Positions 30,278 through 42,444 are shown, counted from the stretch's first letter. The stretch is 64,000 bases of DNA from CAWJLE01 sp963843645 (GCA_963843645.1 CAWJLE010000001.1:620001-684000); one strand, 5' to 3'. Translations and numbers: made by a program. The notes: generated from the sequence alone by a model not told the origin.

Positions 30278-32829
30278 CTAAGGTTGAATGGTGATGCTGT
30301 CCAACGACACACCGTCTCCGGGTGGGCTGCTGACCGGCAGCCGCTGACCCGTGTCCCCGACGTAGAGGCCGGTGTCGATGTGATAAACGCCGGGTACGGC
30401 GTCCTTCGGGATCGGCACGCGGTATGGGTCCCGCACGACCTCGCCCGTCTTCCAGCGGGAAGTCGGACAGAACCCGGCGACGGGCGGATTGTCCTTCTGC
30501 CCGACGAGGTCACCCCCCGGCCCCACCAGGTGGTTGAATACAACGTAGTCCCCGCCGGGCTGAGCCAGGGCCTGCCAGAACAGCGTCAGGCGCACCTCGC
30601 CGCCCGGACGGTAGTCACCCTCCTGGGAGTACCCCAACAGGCGAATCTGGCGGCCGAAGTCCGCGCCCACGACGTGCTGCATGCCCAGCGAATCGATGGA
30701 AGGAGCCGGCATCGGCGGGACCTCCACCGGACCGGCCACGAAGGCCTGCCCGTCGTCCGGAAGCAACGGCTTCTGCAGGTAGGGCTCCAGCCAATCCACA
30801 GTCACCTGGTACTCTCCAGGCGGAGTGCCCGGCTCCACCACGATGCCGTGTACGTCGCGAATGATCACGCCCGGCTTCCATTCCGCCGTCATGAAGGAAT
30901 CCCAGATGGGATAGCTATCCTGCTCGCCCCACACGTCGTACGCGCCGTTGATCAGCTTGAGGTACAGGCGGTAGTTATCGCTGAGGGGCTGCAGGCACTG
31001 CCAGTACAGGGTGATCACCGCGTATTGGCTGCCCTCGTACGCCGTCAGGCCGTCGTCGACGTCGTAGCCCAGCAGGCGCACCTTGCCCCCGAAATCGCGG
31101 CTGACCGGATGCTGGAAGGGGGAGACGTTGACCGGCAGCGGCCGCGGGACGCGATAGAGCCAGGCGTAGTCCACGCCCGAAAGTTTGAACACGCGTTCCG
31201 GCGTCAGCGAGGCGAAATAATCCAGCGAGCGGGCATCCGGAATCTCCCGTTGCAGCTGGTTGATGTATACGACGACGTAATCGGCCTGCGTCCAGGGCAT
31301 CACGCCGATAGTCTCCTGGCTGCCGGCTCGGATGTCCCACGAATGCCCCTTGAACAAATAATTCATCGTCTGCTTGGCGTACCAGGTGGCGACGTTCAAT
31401 TTCTCGGCGCCGGGTTGGGCGTTCAGGTAATCGGCCACCTGATCGTAGCCCTCACCCCAACCGACCAGGAGCACCTTCGCGGCTTCGGGCGTGCCGCCCA
31501 ACAACGGGTTGTAGGCCGTCAGGTAGTATGGGAACGTCGGCAGGCTGCTCGCAGCCTGAATCGCCAGCGCCGCCGCCAGCGCGATCGGACTCCACTGCCT
31601 CGGATTTGGGATTCGCACCCGCTCCGCGGCCCATGAAACGATTCCAACCCAACCGACCGCCGCCAGAATGTCGAGGAACGGGAAGACCGGCAGGAGGTAG
31701 CGGTCGAACTTCTTCGCGCCCAGGGTCATGAAGGCGGCGAATCCGGCGACGAAGACCCAGAGGGCGAGAAGCCAGACGGCCCGCCGCCGGCGCTCGGCCT
31801 CGTCCTGCCGGCGCAACCCCAGCCAGGCCGCGACGAGAGATCCCAATGAGGCCAGCGCCCCGATCAGGCTCAGCGGCGTCAAGCCGGAACGCGGTGGCGA
31901 TAGGGTAGAACAGCGGCCCCGGATCAGGCTGCAGGCGGCCCATGAAGAAATTGTCGCGCTCGTGCGGCGACGACGCGTATCCCAGCGCCTTCTGGATGAC
32001 GCCGCCCACCGTGCCGATGGGGTCGACCCACATCGCGGGCCACAGCGCGGTGAAGATCACGCTAACGATCAGCGCCCAGACGATCCCGCCCACGACGAGC
32101 CGCCGCCAGGGGATCGGCCGGCCGCCGCCCGACGTAGTAGACCAGGGCGGTCAGGGTCACCGCGGGCGCCAGGTACAGCGCCGTGCTCTTGGACAGGACG
32201 GCCAAGCCACCCGAAACGCCGGAGAGGACGAGCCACCTCCGATGGGGCGCATCCTCCAGCCACAGGGCGAACGCAAGCAGCGACATCGTCATGAAGATCG
32301 TGTTCAAGGCGTCGTGATGGATCACCCGCGACATGGCGAGGCCAAACGGGTCCAGCGCGAGCAGTAGAGCAGCCAACAGCGCGACCGTCTGCCCGAGCAG
32401 CCGTCTGACCATGAAGAACACGACCACGGTGAAGAGCGAGAACAAGACGACCGTCGGTAAGCGGGTCGCAGCCAGGATGTCCATCAGGTGGTTGGGCATG
32501 TCGGCGAGCGACCACGGCCCAAATTGAATCGATCCGTTCGTCCAGCTGATGTTGGGAAAGTACCGGAGCGCCATGCCGACGATCCCGGTCCACCGCGTGG
32601 TGACGCCGGGGTGCCCTACCTGAAAGGTGGCGGCCCAATCGCCGTGGCTGATCGCCTCCAAAAAACCGATGCTGCGGGTGATCCAAAGGTTCTCGTCCGG
32701 CGTGATGAACCGGTCCAACGCAAACACCCTGGGCAGCAGGGCCAGCCCAAACAACGCCAGTCCGAGAACCACGTCCAGGCCTCGTTCTGGCGTTCCATTG
32801 CGATTCGACCGAGATGGGATCACTTGCAT
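30278..32829 (-). CDS. GT39-type membrane glycosyltransferase, PDENLW sub-class, with two C-terminal tails (two frameshifts)
   Basis: The N-terminal helix is followed by TPDENLWITRSIGF and VGHPGVTTRWTG, with IHHDALNTIF and LWPAMWVDPIGTVGG further on. The class-specific KKFDRYLLPVFPFLDIL and LTPERVFKLSGVDYAWLY blocks follow. The protein then continues into two beta-rich domains, the first with LKLINGAYDVWGEQ and PGTPPGEY, the second with LLGYSQEGDY, LFWQALAQPG and FCPTSRWKTGE. Single-base changes near 32128 and 31880 break the frame in the membrane part. I use the ATG at 32829, which lies about 6 bases downstream of the predicted transcription start, so translation would be nearly leaderless. 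Confidence 0.78.
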
Positions 32830-32841
32830 CGACACGGGGCA

Positions 32842-32869
32842 AGTATAACATGTTTCAAATTTGGCGCAA
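32842..32869 (-). promoter_or_regulatory. Sigma-70-like promoter before the 32829 start
   Basis: On the minus strand TTGCGC (32864-32869) and TATACT (32842-32847) are 16 bases apart. Transcription would begin near 32835, only a few bases before the ATG at 32829. It could drive the GT39, radical SAM and FAD oxidoreductase genes and those beyond. Confidence 0.45.
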
Positions 32870-32888
32870 AACGCAATCTGCCGGGGTC

Positions 32889-35582
32889 TCACGGAACGGA
32901 GGAGAACTTGATCCAGTCGAAGGCGGCGGCAACCTGCGGCGCGGTTACGCCCAGGCCCAGTTTGACCGCGGCAGGACGAATGGCTTGCTCGGCTTCCAGC
33001 GCCTGCCCCGGCGCGAACCCTTTGACCCCGATGGCGGCCTGGCCCCAGCGGAAGCAGTTCCGCAGATCACCCTGGATGCCGAGGGTCTGCAGCGCCGCAA
33101 ATGCATCCGGCGTCAGCCGGCGGGAGGCCTCGTCGCGAACGGCCAGGGCCACGACCGTATCAGCCGGCAGGTCGTCCACCCATTTCCGCAGGTCCGCGGA
33201 AGCGGCCTCCGTCGCGAACGTGTTGAAGCCACGCCGCCCCAGGATCTTGCCGGTCTGCGGCTCGAGCGCGACCGCGTTGTAACCGATCGCTCCGGGGGAA
33301 ACGTCGACGCCGTTGACGAAGATGTGCCCGAAATCGCCCACTTCCTTGCCGGCGCTCTTGGCCAATACGTTCACGGGCAGGCTGATGTTGGACGTGCCCA
33401 CGGGCAGGCCCTGGGGCAGGATCTGCCCGACGGGAATGAGCCTCGAGAAGCGCAGCTTGACACGGTTCAGGCCCGGCTTGACCCTTTCCGCCGGCACGGC
33501 CAGATCGTACTCGCCCCAACCTTCCGCCAGGTCGACGTCCGGCAGGTCCGCGCCGTTGAAGTCGACCGTCAGTACCTGGCGGGCGCCGGGCGCCCAGACA
33601 CGGGCGGTCATCTTCTGGGCTCCGCCGTTCAACCTGACCATCAAGCCTGCCCCATCTCTCTGCGCCCACACGTAACCGTCTGTCACGTAGGCCTCGCCCC
33701 AACCCTCGCCCAGGCGCGCGGCCGCGGCAGGCTGGCCCAGGTCGATCGTCTCATCGGTGGGCGGCGGCGGGAGCTTCACGCGATACGCGACCACATCGTC
33801 GCCGGTGTAGAATCGCTCCACCGGCATGGCCGACTCGACGTAAGGGATCACGTCGGGGCCGGTCTCGTTCGGGTGCACGACGACGTAGCCCACGTTGAAG
33901 AAACGGAGGAGGTCCGCGGCGTCCGCAGCATCCGCCTGTGCGGCACCCGCCTCCAGGGAGTGGCCCGTTTCCAGGGCGATGAGGTGATTCAGGACCGGCA
34001 GCTCGGTGAAGTACTGGAACTTGTACTCGGGGTTGCGCGACGTATTGCCGGCCAGGATGCGCTTGTGATGGACCGTCTGGTAGAACTGCTCGAACATGAT
34101 GATGGGGTCCATCGTCCCGGTGACCCGAAAGCCGTTGCGCCAGGCGACAGGGACGTCCAGCACCGTCGTGTCCGAGCGATCCTCACCGATCAGGCGATAC
34201 ACCTCGGGCACGCGCAGGTCCACCATCGGCAGCGGAATCGACAGGTGCTCCAGGCCCAGGAGGAGGACCAGTATCGCGGCGATGTGCAGTGGCTGCAGCC
34301 GGTTGCGCAGCCGCGGTTGCTGCAACAGCGACCACGTCCCAAATCCGACCAGAACCGCCAAGCACAGAACGACCATTACGCTGATGCGTCCGGGGTAGCG
34401 GTTGCCGTTGAACAGCGGAATGCGCTGCAACAGGACGAAGGGCATGGGAATGCTCAGGATAGGCGCGCCGTTGAGTCGTGCGCTCGGTCCAAGCGTGAGA
34501 ACCAGGAAGCCCAGCAGGGTCAAGACCCAGAAACGGACTACGCCGCGACGCCGCCAGGCGACCACACCGTACAGGGCCACGAGCAGCGTCACGTATCCCA
34601 GGAAGAGATGCTGACCCTTGTCGTGCGGAAAGGCGAACCGGCCCACCCAACCGCCTGCCAGCGGGTTGAGCTGAGTGGGGACGGCCCATCCCTGGATGTC
34701 GCTGGAGTACTCCCCCGCGAAACCGCTGCCCTCCATCATGAAGTTGCCCTGGGCGGTCATGTCAGGCAGCATCATCGCGAGGATCGGTGCAATGCCGACG
34801 CCGACGATCACGATGATCGCCAGCAAGCCCAGCAAGAATCGGTAGAGGGACTGCGAGCGCTGGCCCGAAAAAACGTGATATAAGAAGAAGGCGCCCGTGA
34901 AGATCACCAGGAAGGAAGCGTAGGTCATCTCGGCCCACGTTTGCAGCAGCAGGAAGAAACTGGCCAGGATCGGGAGCGACAGCCGGCCGGGCGACTGCCG
35001 CATCTTGAACAGGAACAGAACGTAGAACGGAATCCACTGTGAGCTGGCGATGTTGAACTGCCCGAGGGCGGCAAAGAACAGCTTACTGGACGCAAAGGCG
35101 TAGAGAAAGCCGCCGACGAAAGCGGCGAGATACAGCCCAGCCCGCCAGCCTCGGGGCCTCGGACGCCGCTCCTTCTGCGGGATGAACGACCGGGCCAGGA
35201 GATGCAGCAACAGGAGAAACGTGCCGTACGCCCCCAGGACGAATGAGGACAGAAGGATCAGGTTGTTGACCGCGATGAGGTTCAACACGGCCTGCAAAGG
35301 GATCGAGATGGCGCCGTTGAGCACCGTCAGCGTATAGAAAGCCAGGTTGATTTTGATGGGATAGAAGAGGTAATCGCAGTTGAAGGGGTTTTGCCCAAAA
35401 TCTACCAGCGAATGCTTGACCCACCAGAGGTTCCACGCCAAAGGCGGCGCGTCGATGCCGTCGCCGGGCACGTGAGTGCCGAACTGCCCCGCCAGGGGAA
35501 AGGTCATGATCAGGGCCAACAATATGTAGGCGACCAACACGAGCAGGTGCACCTTTAGGTAGCGTGAGGATGCAAGCCTCAC
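32889..35582 (-). CDS. Large GT-C-like integral membrane protein (YfhO/PTPS-related type) with soluble C-terminal third
   Basis: This protein of about 897 residues begins with a helix and the loop TFPLAGQFGTHVPGDGIDAP, then LWWVKHSLVDFGQNPFNCDY. I have seen this layout in large bacterial membrane proteins of the YfhO and 6-pyruvoyl-tetrahydropterin-synthase-related type. About a dozen hydrophobic segments run to residue 480. The last 400 residues are soluble, with a beta-rich portion (LMVRLNGGAQKMTARVWAPG). I chose the GTG at 35582 because AAGGAG lies 6 bases upstream; longer in-frame starts lack a site and cross the promoter. It is the first gene of the leftward array and may act as a glycosyltransferase or lipid-sugar handler. 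Confidence 0.7.
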   Translation of the reverse strand: MRLASSRYLKVHLLVLVAYILLALIMTFPLAGQFGTHVPGDGIDAPPLAWNLWWVKHSLVDFGQNPFNCDYLFYPIKINLAFYTLTVLNGAISIPLQAVLNLIAVNNLILLSSFVLGAYGTFLLLLHLLARSFIPQKERRPRPRGWRAGLYLAAFVGGFLYAFASSKLFFAALGQFNIASSQWIPFYVLFLFKMRQSPGRLSLPILASFFLLLQTWAEMTYASFLVIFTGAFFLYHVFSGQRSQSLYRFLLGLLAIIVIVGVGIAPILAMMLPDMTAQGNFMMEGSGFAGEYSSDIQGWAVPTQLNPLAGGWVGRFAFPHDKGQHLFLGYVTLLVALYGVVAWRRRGVVRFWVLTLLGFLVLTLGPSARLNGAPILSIPMPFVLLQRIPLFNGNRYPGRISVMVVLCLAVLVGFGTWSLLQQPRLRNRLQPLHIAAILVLLLGLEHLSIPLPMVDLRVPEVYRLIGEDRSDTTVLDVPVAWRNGFRVTGTMDPIIMFEQFYQTVHHKRILAGNTSRNPEYKFQYFTELPVLNHLIALETGHSLEAGAAQADAADAADLLRFFNVGYVVVHPNETGPDVIPYVESAMPVERFYTGDDVVAYRVKLPPPPTDETIDLGQPAAAARLGEGWGEAYVTDGYVWAQRDGAGLMVRLNGGAQKMTARVWAPGARQVLTVDFNGADLPDVDLAEGWGEYDLAVPAERVKPGLNRVKLRFSRLIPVGQILPQGLPVGTSNISLPVNVLAKSAGKEVGDFGHIFVNGVDVSPGAIGYNAVALEPQTGKILGRRGFNTFATEAASADLRKWVDDLPADTVVALAVRDEASRRLTPDAFAALQTLGIQGDLRNCFRWGQAAIGVKGFAPGQALEAEQAIRPAAVKLGLGVTAPQVAAAFDWIKFSSVP

Positions 35583-35631
35583 TGAACTCTCCTTGCCCTG
35601 TCGCTTGGACCAACACCGGGGACAGCAAAAT

Positions 35632-35660
35632 ATCATAGCATCGCTCCTAGCTTTTAGCAA
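35632..35660 (-). promoter_or_regulatory. Promoter for the leftward 35582 gene
   Basis: On the minus strand TTGCTA (35655-35660) and TATGAT (35632-35637) are 17 bases apart. Transcription would start near 35625, leaving a leader of about 43 bases that contains AAGGAG. Confidence 0.5.
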
Positions 35661-35674
35661 AACGAGAGAACGGT

Positions 35675-35703
35675 TTGCTTTTTGGCCCAATTGAGTATAC
35701 AAT
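35675..35703 (+). promoter_or_regulatory. Promoter for folC
   Basis: TTGCTT (35675-35680) and TACAAT (35698-35703) are 17 bases apart on the plus strand. The leader to the folC ATG is then about 135 bases. Together with the minus-strand promoter it fills the divergent gap 35583-35844. Confidence 0.4.
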
Positions 35704-35844
35704 AACGTCTGAGGCATAAACCACACCGTCACTGGAAGCGGACTCGGCGCGATGAGAGTCAGGCAGGTCAAATCTCACGTCCGTGCCGCTTCTTTGTGTC
35801 AGGGAGAATTCACGGGAGAATGGCAGCCCCGCCAAGAAGAGACA

Positions 35845-37197
35845 ATGTTAACATACGAAGCGGCGCTCGATTACATTTACAGATTCACGGACTACGAGCA
35901 AAAGAGTGCGACGCGCTACGCCCCTGAAAACTTCGATTTGGCCCGTATGGAGCGCCTGTTGGCCCAGTTGGGCAACCCGCACCGGGAATTCTCCTGCGTT
36001 CACGTGGCCGGAACCAAAGGCAAGGGCTCTACGTCGGCCATGATCGCCTCAATCCTGGAGGCTGCCGGCTACCGGGTGGGATTGTTCACCTCACCCCACC
36101 TTCACACCTTCCGGGAACGGATCCGAGTGGACGGCGGGCTGATTCACCCGCAGGAGGTTGCCGGTCTGATCGAGCGGATGCAACCCTGCGTCGAAGAAGT
36201 GCCCGGCATCACGACGTTCGAGATCATCACGGCGCTGGCCTTGCTTCATTTCCTGCAGCGGAAGGTCGATCTGGCTGTGCTGGAAGTGGGCCTCGGCGGA
36301 CGATTGGATGCCACGAACGTGATCACGCCCGAGGTCGCGGTGATCACCTCTTTGAGCTACGACCACATGTACCTGCTCGGCAATACGCTCGCGGAGATTG
36401 CGACGGAGAAGGCGGGAATCATCAAGCCCGGCGTCCCGGTGGTCAGCTCCCCGCAGGAGAGCGAGGCGCGAAGAAGTGATCAGGGCGACCGCCCGCGAGC
36501 GGAATGCGCCGCTGACTCTCGTGGGCGTGGATTGGCTGTGGGAACGGGGCGAAATCAGCCTGGACGGACAGCAATTCGAGGTCAGGAGGGTACCCGACAA
36601 CGGCACGGCGGGCGCTTGTTTCTCGTTTTGGATACCGCTGTTGGGCGCGCACCAGATCGTCAACGCAACGACGGCCGTGGCCGCCGTAACGGAGCTGCGG
36701 CGCCACAGCTTCCGCATTTCGGACACGGCCATGACGATTGGGCTGCACCGGGTCTACTGGCCGGGCCGCCTGGAAGTGTTGAGCCGCGACCCGATGCTCG
36801 TCGTGGACAGCGCCCACAATGCCGACTCCGCGCACAAGCTCGTGGTGGCGCTGCAAGAGTATTTCGGCCGGCCGGCCCATCGTTCTGATATTTGGGGCAT
36901 CGAGCGACAAGGACATCGACGGCATGCTGCGCGAGTTCATCCCGAACGTCCGCGAGATCATCTTCGTTCGCTCCGAGCACGCTCGAGCGGCGGACCCTGA
37001 GTGGCTTCACGAGCAGGCTGTCAGCGCTGGGCGGCAACGGTACGGTGGTCGAGGATCTCGACGAAGCACTGTCCCTGGCCTTGAGCCTCGCCGGACCCAC
37101 CGGCGTGACCTGTGGCGCCGGCTCGGTCTTCGTCGCTGCCAGCCTGCGTGAGGCCTGGGCGAGCCGGATGGGCGTCCACCTCGCGGAATGGGACTGA
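35845..37197 (+). CDS. folC: Bifunctional folylpolyglutamate synthase/dihydrofolate synthase (three frameshifts)
   Basis: FolC adds glutamate to dihydropteroate or tetrahydrofolate in the cytosol, using ATP. The N terminus has the family P-loop VAGTKGKGSTSAMI, preceded by MLTYEAALDYIY and followed by GLFTSPHLHTFRERI and the VEVGLGGRLDATNV-like block (VLEVGLGGRLDATNVI). The C-terminal ligase part has VVDSAHNADSAHKL and the terminal GSVFVAASLR. Extra single bases near 36470, 36890 and 36990 move the frame three times. The summed length (about 450 residues) fits the family, so I treat the breaks as sequence errors. I chose ATG 35845 because it starts the conserved family opening. Confidence 0.85.
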
Positions 37198-37316
37198 CCG
37201 GGGATTCTTTGTTTCAATAATTGACTGAGTCGTGGTATAGTAACCACGGGAGATCATAGCTTGAACGATTTTGAAGAAATGTAGAGAAATGATTGACGAT
37301 AATATGGCGGACGGGG

Positions 37317-39739
<2,423 letters not shown>

Positions 39740-39821
39740 GAAACGAGCCTCTCTCGGGCCCGGCGAAGCTTCACACCTCCCCGGCAAGTGTATAGATGGT
39801 CAGATGTGAGGAGCGCCTGAG

Positions 39822-40967
39822 ATGAAGTTCTTCACGCGTTTGGCTCGTGGCTTCCACCGTCCCCTTCAGAACGTCTCCCTTCTGCTCGTCCTTCTTGTAT
39901 CGCTGTCCGCATGCGCGCCCGCGCTGCCTTTTGCGGGGGCTGCCAAACTTCCGTTCGACGTGCAGGCGCTCATCCCGCCCGACTGGGTGCCCATCGACGG
40001 CATCAAGACGGTCAACATCGACAGCGACGGCCAGTCCGAATACCTCCTCTTCTATCGGTACGACGTGCAGAAAGGTTGGGAGAAGCAGGCGCCCATCGGT
40101 GGCGTGATCTTCGACACCGAGGTCAACGCCACGTCCGGCATGGCCCGGCTCGTTCCGTACCAGCTGCTGCCGGATTTCGGTCCGGGCAAGGGACAGGGCT
40201 TCCTGGCCGAGGACCGCGTGCCGGCGTACAAGGTTTACGACGCGAACGGCGACGGTTCGAACGAGGAGCTGGCCATCGTCGGCTATGGGCGGGATTCGTC
40301 GTTTCCGATGTATCTCACCGTCTTCCGGTGGCAGGGTACCGAAGGCGCCAAGGCGTATCAGGTCGTGCGGCACTTCTACGGGGACGGCGGGGTCTCGTTC
40401 GACTCGCCGTCGTCCGGGCCGATTTCCCGAGTGGTGGAGAAGACGCGGCTGAACGATCGCAGCATGCTGAGCAAGCGGGCCGAATACGTTCGTGAGGGCG
40501 ACGGCTACAAGCTCAGCGCGACGAGTCTGGACTTCACGTACGGCATCCCGGCCGCGCCGTATTATCCGGAAGGCGCAGTCGTGGCCTATTACCTGTTGCG
40601 GAACAGCGGCCAGCTGGACCTGGCCGACAATCTGCTCGTGCCCGAAGTCAGCCGCGTCTCGCTGCAGAGCTCGATGGCGCTGCCTGGGGGCCCAGAGGCG
40701 GTCCCTTCGTCCGAATTTACCGTGCCGCCTTCGGACGAGCAGGTGTTGCCGCTGTCCGTTTCGTACTCCGGAGAGGCGAGTGTCGCGGAAGCCGCGGCCC
40801 TGGGCGGCACGCCCGGCGCGCTGCCGGCCGAGCGGCTGTTCACGGCCGACGTCACCATCGACGTCCTGGAAAACGGGCAGCAGGTCAGCCGGGTGTGGCG
40901 CGTCGTGAACCTGCCCCAGCCGGGGCAGAACGGCGAGCCGGGTTGGCGGCTGCTCGGGCAGCATTAG
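39822..40967 (+). CDS. Predicted lipoprotein of unknown function
   Basis: This 381-residue protein has a positively charged start, a hydrophobic stretch and a lipobox LSAC with the cysteine at residue 31, so it should be anchored to the outer face of the membrane. The mature part has a DxDGxxE-like segment (VYDANGDGSNEEL) and NIDSDGQSEYLLFYRYD, which resemble integrin/VCBS-type calcium-binding loops. No catalytic motif is recognised. GAGGAG lies about 8 bases before the ATG. The next gene starts 10 bases after the stop, so the two are probably co-transcribed. Function is unknown. Confidence 0.8.
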   Translation: MKFFTRLARGFHRPLQNVSLLLVLLVSLSACAPALPFAGAAKLPFDVQALIPPDWVPIDGIKTVNIDSDGQSEYLLFYRYDVQKGWEKQAPIGGVIFDTEVNATSGMARLVPYQLLPDFGPGKGQGFLAEDRVPAYKVYDANGDGSNEELAIVGYGRDSSFPMYLTVFRWQGTEGAKAYQVVRHFYGDGGVSFDSPSSGPISRVVEKTRLNDRSMLSKRAEYVREGDGYKLSATSLDFTYGIPAAPYYPEGAVVAYYLLRNSGQLDLADNLLVPEVSRVSLQSSMALPGGPEAVPSSEFTVPPSDEQVLPLSVSYSGEASVAEAAALGGTPGALPAERLFTADVTIDVLENGQQVSRVWRVVNLPQPGQNGEPGWRLLGQH

Positions 40968-40977
40968 GGAAGAGGCC

Positions 40978-42087
40978 GTGGCAGAGCATTCCGAAGCGGA
41001 GCATTCGCATAATTCCAGTCTGAGAAAGAAGGATCGCAGCGGGCCGCAGCAGCTGATCCAGGAGCCGGGCGTCGTCGATCATGCCCTGGCCACCTTCGAG
41101 GCACAGCCCGCCCCAAGCGCGTCCCTGGAAGACATCGACTGGGGGCTCGTGCGCGAGTATCTGGCGGCGCACCCGGCAGCGACGGCGGCCGACGTTCCGG
41201 CATTGCCCGTCCCGGCCCTGGCTCGCGAGTTGGCCCAGCGCACCGGCTGCCTGACCCGCGGCGAGCAGGGCGATCCCGCCCAGCCGACGTACGCCGCACT
41301 GCTGATGTTTGGCCGCGCCCCTCAACAATTCATCCCAAGCAGCGAGATCACACTGGTGCGCTACGCCGGGCGCCAAATGAGTGACCAGTTCGTCCGCGAA
41401 GAGGTGCGAGGCACGCTGCCCGAGCAAATCAGGCGGGCTGAAGCCTTCCTGGTCAGCAATATGCGCCACGGACACCGGCTGTCCGCCTGGCGGCGTGAGG
41501 AGCAGACCGAGTATCCGCTGGAAGCCGTCCGCGAGGCCGTGGTGAATGCCGTGGCGCACCGCGACTACAGCGTGAAGGGCGAGGGCATCCGCGTGCTGAT
41601 GTTCGACGACCGGCTGGAAGTGTACAGCCCGGGACGCTTGCCCGGCCACGTGACGCTGGACAACATCGTCGACGAGCGCTTCTCGCGCAACTGGATCGTC
41701 GTCCGCATATTGTCGGACCTGGGTTTCATCGAGCGGCTGGGCTACGGCATCGACCGGATGATCGCCGCGATGGCCGAGGCCGGGCTGGCCCGGCCCGCCT
41801 TCAGCGAGACGGCCAACGGCTTCAAGGTGCTGCTGAACGGACAGGGGGAGCGCCTCGTAACGAGTGGGCCGGACGCAAGCCGGTGGAGCCACCTCAGGCT
41901 GAACGAGCGGCAGCTCAAAGCACTGGTGTTTCTCACCGAAAACGACCGGGTCACGAATCGCCTGTACCAGGAGCTGTGTCCGGACGTCAGCGCGGAGACG
42001 ATTCGCCGCGACCTGGCGGAGCTGGTGGATTTGGACTTGCTGCTGAAAATCGGGGACAAGCGCGCGACGTACTACATTCTCAAATGA
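40978..42087 (+). CDS. RecG-C/AAA_4-like ATP-binding transcriptional regulator-type protein lacking the AlbA domain
   Basis: This 369-residue protein carries the histidine-kinase-like ATP-binding fold of the ATP-dependent DNA helicase RecG-related / AAA_4 family. Motifs are YPLEAVREAVVNAVAHRDYS (N-box), VLMFDDRLEVYSPGRLP (G1-like) and RLGYGIDRMI (G2-like). A C-terminal helix-turn-helix-like segment follows (NRLYQELCPDVSAETIRRDL). The usual N-terminal Schlafen/AlbA_2 nucleic-acid domain of this family is replaced by a short divergent stretch of about 100 residues. The GTG start at 40978 is preceded by GGAAGAGG and lies 10 bases after the lipoprotein stop. It may be a DNA-binding regulator. Confidence 0.75.
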   Translation: MAEHSEAEHSHNSSLRKKDRSGPQQLIQEPGVVDHALATFEAQPAPSASLEDIDWGLVREYLAAHPAATAADVPALPVPALARELAQRTGCLTRGEQGDPAQPTYAALLMFGRAPQQFIPSSEITLVRYAGRQMSDQFVREEVRGTLPEQIRRAEAFLVSNMRHGHRLSAWRREEQTEYPLEAVREAVVNAVAHRDYSVKGEGIRVLMFDDRLEVYSPGRLPGHVTLDNIVDERFSRNWIVVRILSDLGFIERLGYGIDRMIAAMAEAGLARPAFSETANGFKVLLNGQGERLVTSGPDASRWSHLRLNERQLKALVFLTENDRVTNRLYQELCPDVSAETIRRDLAELVDLDLLLKIGDKRATYYILK

Positions 42088-42093
42088 GAGCCA

Positions 42094-42126
42094 AGACTTC
42101 GGAAGTCTTGGAAACTTCCGAAGTCT
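42094..42126. terminator. Bidirectional-type hairpin of the GACTTCCGAAGTC family
   Basis: AGACTTCGGAAGT (42094-42106) pairs with ACTTCCGAAGTCT (42114-42126) across a 7-base loop, just after the stop at 42087. A further half-site lies at 42181-42192. Confidence 0.5.
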
Positions 42127-42130
42127 GAGC

Positions 42131-42171
42131 TTATCCCACATTATCCCACATTATCCCACAGTTATCCCACA
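42131..42171. repeat. Four tandem copies of TTATCCCACA
   Basis: Three copies follow one another directly at 42131-42160. A fourth at 42162-42171 is offset by one G. The unit resembles a DnaA box (TTATCCACA) with one extra C. No dnaA or dnaN lies nearby. Confidence 0.7.
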
Positions 42172-42198
42172 TCCGATCGAGACTTCCGAAGTACCAAT

Positions 42199-42392
42199 CG
42201 GGCGTATTTTAGGGAGTGGGACGAGCGGCGTCCAACCTTATGTCATTCTGAGGAGCGTCGTTCAGCGACGAGGAATCTCGCGCGCAATTGAGGATAGCCT
42301 ATCTCACGCGCGAGATTCCTCGTCGCTGAACGACGCTCCTCAGAATGACATAAGGTTGGACGCCGCTCGTCCCACTCCCTGGAATACGCCCG
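42199..42392. repeat. Long hairpin repeat, arms about 86 bp (GTCATTCTGAG family)
   Basis: The left arm 42199-42284 is matched by the right arm 42307-42392 with only a couple of differences; the loop is 22 bases. The inner arm holds the family motifs GTCATTCTGAG and GAATCTCGCG, and the outer arm is specific to this copy. Together with the preceding repeats it accounts for the gene-free stretch 42088-42444. Confidence 0.85.
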
Positions 42393-42444
42393 CCTTAGAG
42401 GCTCATCCCACCGGCGCCGTTGCGGTATCGCCGGTCATCCACAC

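Noticed and set aside
36470..37197. folC as a real pseudogene
   Set aside because: All three frames keep conserved motifs in order and the gene is essential, so base errors are more likely.
42131..42171. A replication origin built of DnaA boxes
   Set aside because: The repeated unit has an extra C, and no dnaA, dnaN or AT-rich unwinding region is present.
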